From Baylisascaris procyonis (Eukaryota > Nematoda > Chromadorea > Rhabditida > Ascarididae): DNA of 64,000 nt. The notes beneath the pieces were generated by a model that saw only the letters and a list, made by a program, of their open reading frames with translations, was not told where the DNA came from and made no database searches. This document shows positions 25,115 to 64,000 of this stretch, one piece after another (within the stretch, counting starts at the first letter, position 1; the number at the start of each line of letters is the position of its first letter). The stretch lies in NCBI GenBank assembly GCA_037389465.1, contig JAZARR010000197.1, positions 6,777,001-6,841,000 of the forward strand. Reading direction: 5' to 3'. The position numbers and the translations under genes were made by a program.

Positions 25115-26073
25115 ATATTATGGTTGAGATTAAGTAGGCTGCACATTGAGCAGTTTAAAAGTGGTTAGTGTTTTTCGAGTGTTGCTCTTATTTGTTTTCT
25201 TCCCAGTTAGTGCTTTTGTTTCCCGTTTGGGTTCAGTGTATGAATCATTTCTTATTCGAAGACGTCTGTTTCATTTTTTTCTATAATATCGCATTTGCAG
25301 GTGGTTTTCAATGCATTTTTTTGGATTGAATGTGCGTCAAAGGGCAAGGGTAGTGTAGAGAAATCAATCTTCACTAAATACATAAAGCAGGAGCAAAATA
25401 GTAGAAGCTTGTTGACAGATAAGAGATGTTTGTTCTTCTGACTGTTTTTTCGTTTAGAGGTGTTGATGCTTTTGGAGTCTCCGAAGTATCAAGTATCTGT
25501 GAGGTATACTAGGTGGCATACTGAGTATGTGACTCACTTTGTTAAGTGCCATCTGCATTAGGAGCTTAGGCTCTTCTCCTTGAAAACTTAAAAACTTTAG
25601 CGCAAGAAAACAATTTTGCACCATTCCTTTGTTATTTCTTGTCAAATTTCCCCAGGTGCAGCGAGTCGGGTTAAGGAACTCGCTCATTTCGTATCTCTAT
25701 TGCTATAGGACTCCAATGCGACAATTACTTAATGAGATTCATTTACTTTACGAATTTTACTGAAAATTTATACCGCAATATTTGTTACTGAGAAACACAC
25801 ATCACATTCTTGATGGCGCAAAGATTATTTGTCTTAAACAGTTTTCTTATGGGCGCATACACCTATCTATCCCTCACTTTCCAACATCTTGAGGGCTCCA
25901 GTCATGTGACAAATGAATTAGAATACATATTAGTTGCTGTAAAATTCATTCAGCATCATTTTTATAGTTTCAGAACAAATCGAAAGAGGAGCTGAACTCT
26001 TATAAATGAATTTTGGTTGATTTTGTCGAATATTTTAGAGTTTCCAAAGAACATCAAATTTAACACGCGCTAT

Positions 26074-26076
<3 letters not shown>

Positions 26077-26141
<65 letters not shown>
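26077..26141. repeat. (AT)n microsatellite upstream of the rootletin-like gene
   Basis: About 32 AT units ending roughly 240 bases before the start codon at 26382, hence within or near the presumed promoter. Confidence 0.95.
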
Positions 26142-26143
<2 letters not shown>

Positions 26144-26381
26144 GCGTTTTTAATAGAATCATAATAAACTTTAATAAAACCTATCGAACGTAATCAATCA
26201 TATAAGAAACCTATCTCATAGGTACATGCGCTAAAACTGAGTCTGAGAAATGATGTTCCAATTTGTGACTGCAATTTTCAATCATATTTTCGCATGTAAA
26301 ATTCGATGATGACAAGGCTGGTACCAAGTTTTATCTATATCGGAAAAGTCTCTAGCTAACACCGAAAAACTCGAGTAGACA

Positions 26382-62114
<35,733 letters not shown>

Positions 62115-62414
62115 GAAAGTAATTTCTTCTAAAGGACCGCGTCTGAATTTCTATTCAGGAGTTCAAACATCCTCAAAACCTCATAGACCCTCGTCCGTCT
62201 GTGTGCTGACTCTTATAGTGTTTGTACAAGCTAATGAATTATCTTTAAGCATACATTTTTAAATGAAGCACGGAGCGCTCAACGATCTCTATGAATTCTA
62301 TTCGACGTAGATATACACTACGTTCTTGCTTTCTTCTTGTATTACTGGGCTGCGTTCTATGTCTGGAATGCTATTGGATTGAAAGTTTCTAAGCAAGGAT
62401 ATGCTCCTATGTGA

Positions 62415-62420
62415 AATAAA
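62415..62420 (+). terminator. Polyadenylation signal (AATAAA) of the rootletin-like gene
   Basis: The first AATAAA after the stop codon, 300 bases downstream. Others follow near 63306 and 63440. Confidence 0.45.
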
Positions 62421-64000
62421 CTTCAATGCTTACTATAGTATGTCATATTGTAAAATCCGAATATAGAGCGGTATTTTTTGCCGCTTGATGAATGCACTAT
62501 TGATGCAGTACAAAGGGACTAGTGGTGAGGCTGCTTCATTTTAAATTACATTCTTTTGTTTCGTATATAAGATCCTATTCCACATGGAACATCTTGAAAT
62601 ATAGAAGCCCTAAATTTTATACGCTCCATACCAGTAGATAAGCTCTAAAGAAGCGGACATCATTATCGTCTAATAAAATTTCATCTTATCAACTAAAAAT
62701 TTCAAATACTCTAGAAAGAAGAACATTTCAAGCTGCAATATTCTCAGCCTATTTCAAGTGGGAACTATTTCATATTGAACTGTTTTTTTTTTTTAAATTT
62801 CCTTTATTAAAGTAATCTTTTGCTATTAGAGCTATAATTGCAGAAGTGAGTAAAAAGACAACAATCACCACAGTTCGAACAACTCGAAGTGGCTATACCG
62901 AATAAATATCGCACAATATTTGGAGCTACATCACTTCAGATAAACTTCATCGTTCCGATTGCATCAAACTGGCTTGTCCAACAAGCGGCTGCAACGTTTT
63001 TTCCTACGTCACATTATAACTTCATCGAAATAGTTTTTTTTTTTTGTCATTTACGTTGTTAAGATCAAAAAATTTGCATAATTGCATTATAGTCTATGCT
63101 ATGGTGTTAGCTCAACACCGGTGCTATTTCAATTTGTTTTATATAATTCTCAACTTACAAATGAATACGGATAACAAACCATATCATTTTTATTGATATG
63201 TTAACTATAATGACCGAATTTTTCTTTATTTCAGTAATTACAGTAAACTATCATTATTACTACATATATACAGTAAATATTCTCTAATAATATAGTTTAA
63301 TCTACAAATAAAGAATCTAATTATCAATTATTTCAACACTGCCATCGATTGGATTATATTTGACATCTATTATTTGATGAACATTATTTTAAGATAATTT
63401 CTAGTCGCTTTATAATTATTATTCCATAATAAGATATTTCAATAAAATTAAATAAACGAAACGAAATCGCCAATAGGGCTCTCTTTTTTTTTTTTTTGCA
63501 ATCGTCAATCACTTTAATCACTATAAAATTTCTCTCATTTATCGATTAGTTGGCCCATTATTAGTTTTGTTTATGAAATGTGGCCTAGCTATCCGCCGTT
63601 CTTGTCTTGATAACGATTTTTTTTTTTTTTTTGTTTGATTTTCGCTGTTTTTGACATAATCGATGCAGAAGTATTCATTCACATTTCCAATAATAAAATA
63701 TTAAACAGCGATTTAATGACCAAAAACAATTCATTTTAAACTGTTCGGTTTCAATTTTTTAATTTAAAGAAGAATGTTAATCTTGAAAAACTATTCAAAG
63801 TATTACAGTGGCTACATAATAGTATTTCAATTCATTCGCAAGAAGAATTTATCTCATTGCGGTTATATTTTCCTTGAAATTTTAATGATTTTATACAAAT
63901 TATGCGATATGCGTGTATGATATGTTTCGGATGAACCGGATCAAATATTCCGGATGATATGTTTGGATAAGACATGAAGAGAACAGGATTCTGCACCAAA
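62421..64000. other. Intergenic DNA at the right edge
   Basis: AT-rich DNA with several T-runs (62784, 63040, 63487, 63619) and no coding region I can support on either strand. Confidence 0.5.

Noticed and set aside
25454..25687. Open minus frame with a GTGAGT donor-like site
   Set aside because: Looks mildly protein-like but no acceptor or partner exon of matching phase was found.
26150..26381. X-box (RFX/DAF-19 site) expected upstream of a ciliary gene
   Set aside because: Searched by eye before the ATG at 26382; the best candidate (gttccaatttgtgac, about 26258) fits the palindromic consensus poorly.

Overview
This looks like a piece of an AT-rich invertebrate nuclear genome, most probably a spirurid or filarial (clade III) nematode. 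The evidence is many small exons with short phase-matched junctions, U-rich nematode-type 3' splice sites (tttcag, ttttag, occasionally tttaag), very long (TA)n microsatellites, and a long coiled-coil protein resembling the filarial 'major antigen'/rootletin family. There is no bacterial-style gene packing. Species assignment is inference; no rRNA or mitochondrial marker is present.

Three genes could be assembled by hand from splice sites and reading-frame phase. (1) 1.9-3.5 kb, plus strand: a three-exon gene for a 94-residue secreted protein with six cysteines after the signal peptide. Its exons are too short to stand out as open frames. (2) 4.9-13.2 kb, minus strand: at least 13 exons encoding 604 residues, with an N-terminal domain of unclear family followed by what read as three successive BTB/POZ-like modules. 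All junctions keep frame; the 5' end was not found. (3) 26.4-62.1 kb, plus strand: a 39-exon gene covering more than half the window. The 39 exons total 5946 nt, an exact multiple of three, giving a 1981-residue protein with a Ser/Thr/Gly-rich head, a coiled-coil rod of about 1700 residues and a Ser/Thr/Tyr-rich tail. It is best described as rootletin-like (C. elegans CHE-10-like; Onchocerca 'major antigen' type).

The 13 kb between genes 2 and 3 holds no gene I can assemble. It contains minisatellites, microsatellites, two GC-rich islands of unknown nature and one isolated exon-like segment. The introns of gene 3 carry a decayed hAT-type transposase (BED finger and a C-x-AH-x-LQ motif, minus strand, 42.3-43.5 kb), a tRNA-related sequence near 58.3 kb, a 70-bp direct repeat flanking exon 25, a 42-bp duplication that copies a 3' splice site, and a perfect 19-bp hairpin. 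Several G-run clusters lie on the plus strand.

The genes have no obvious functional link: one is a putative secreted effector or structural peptide, one a BTB adaptor-type protein, one a cytoskeletal coiled-coil protein. No CRISPR, prophage or bacterial operon is present. All splice junctions are manual predictions without transcript support.
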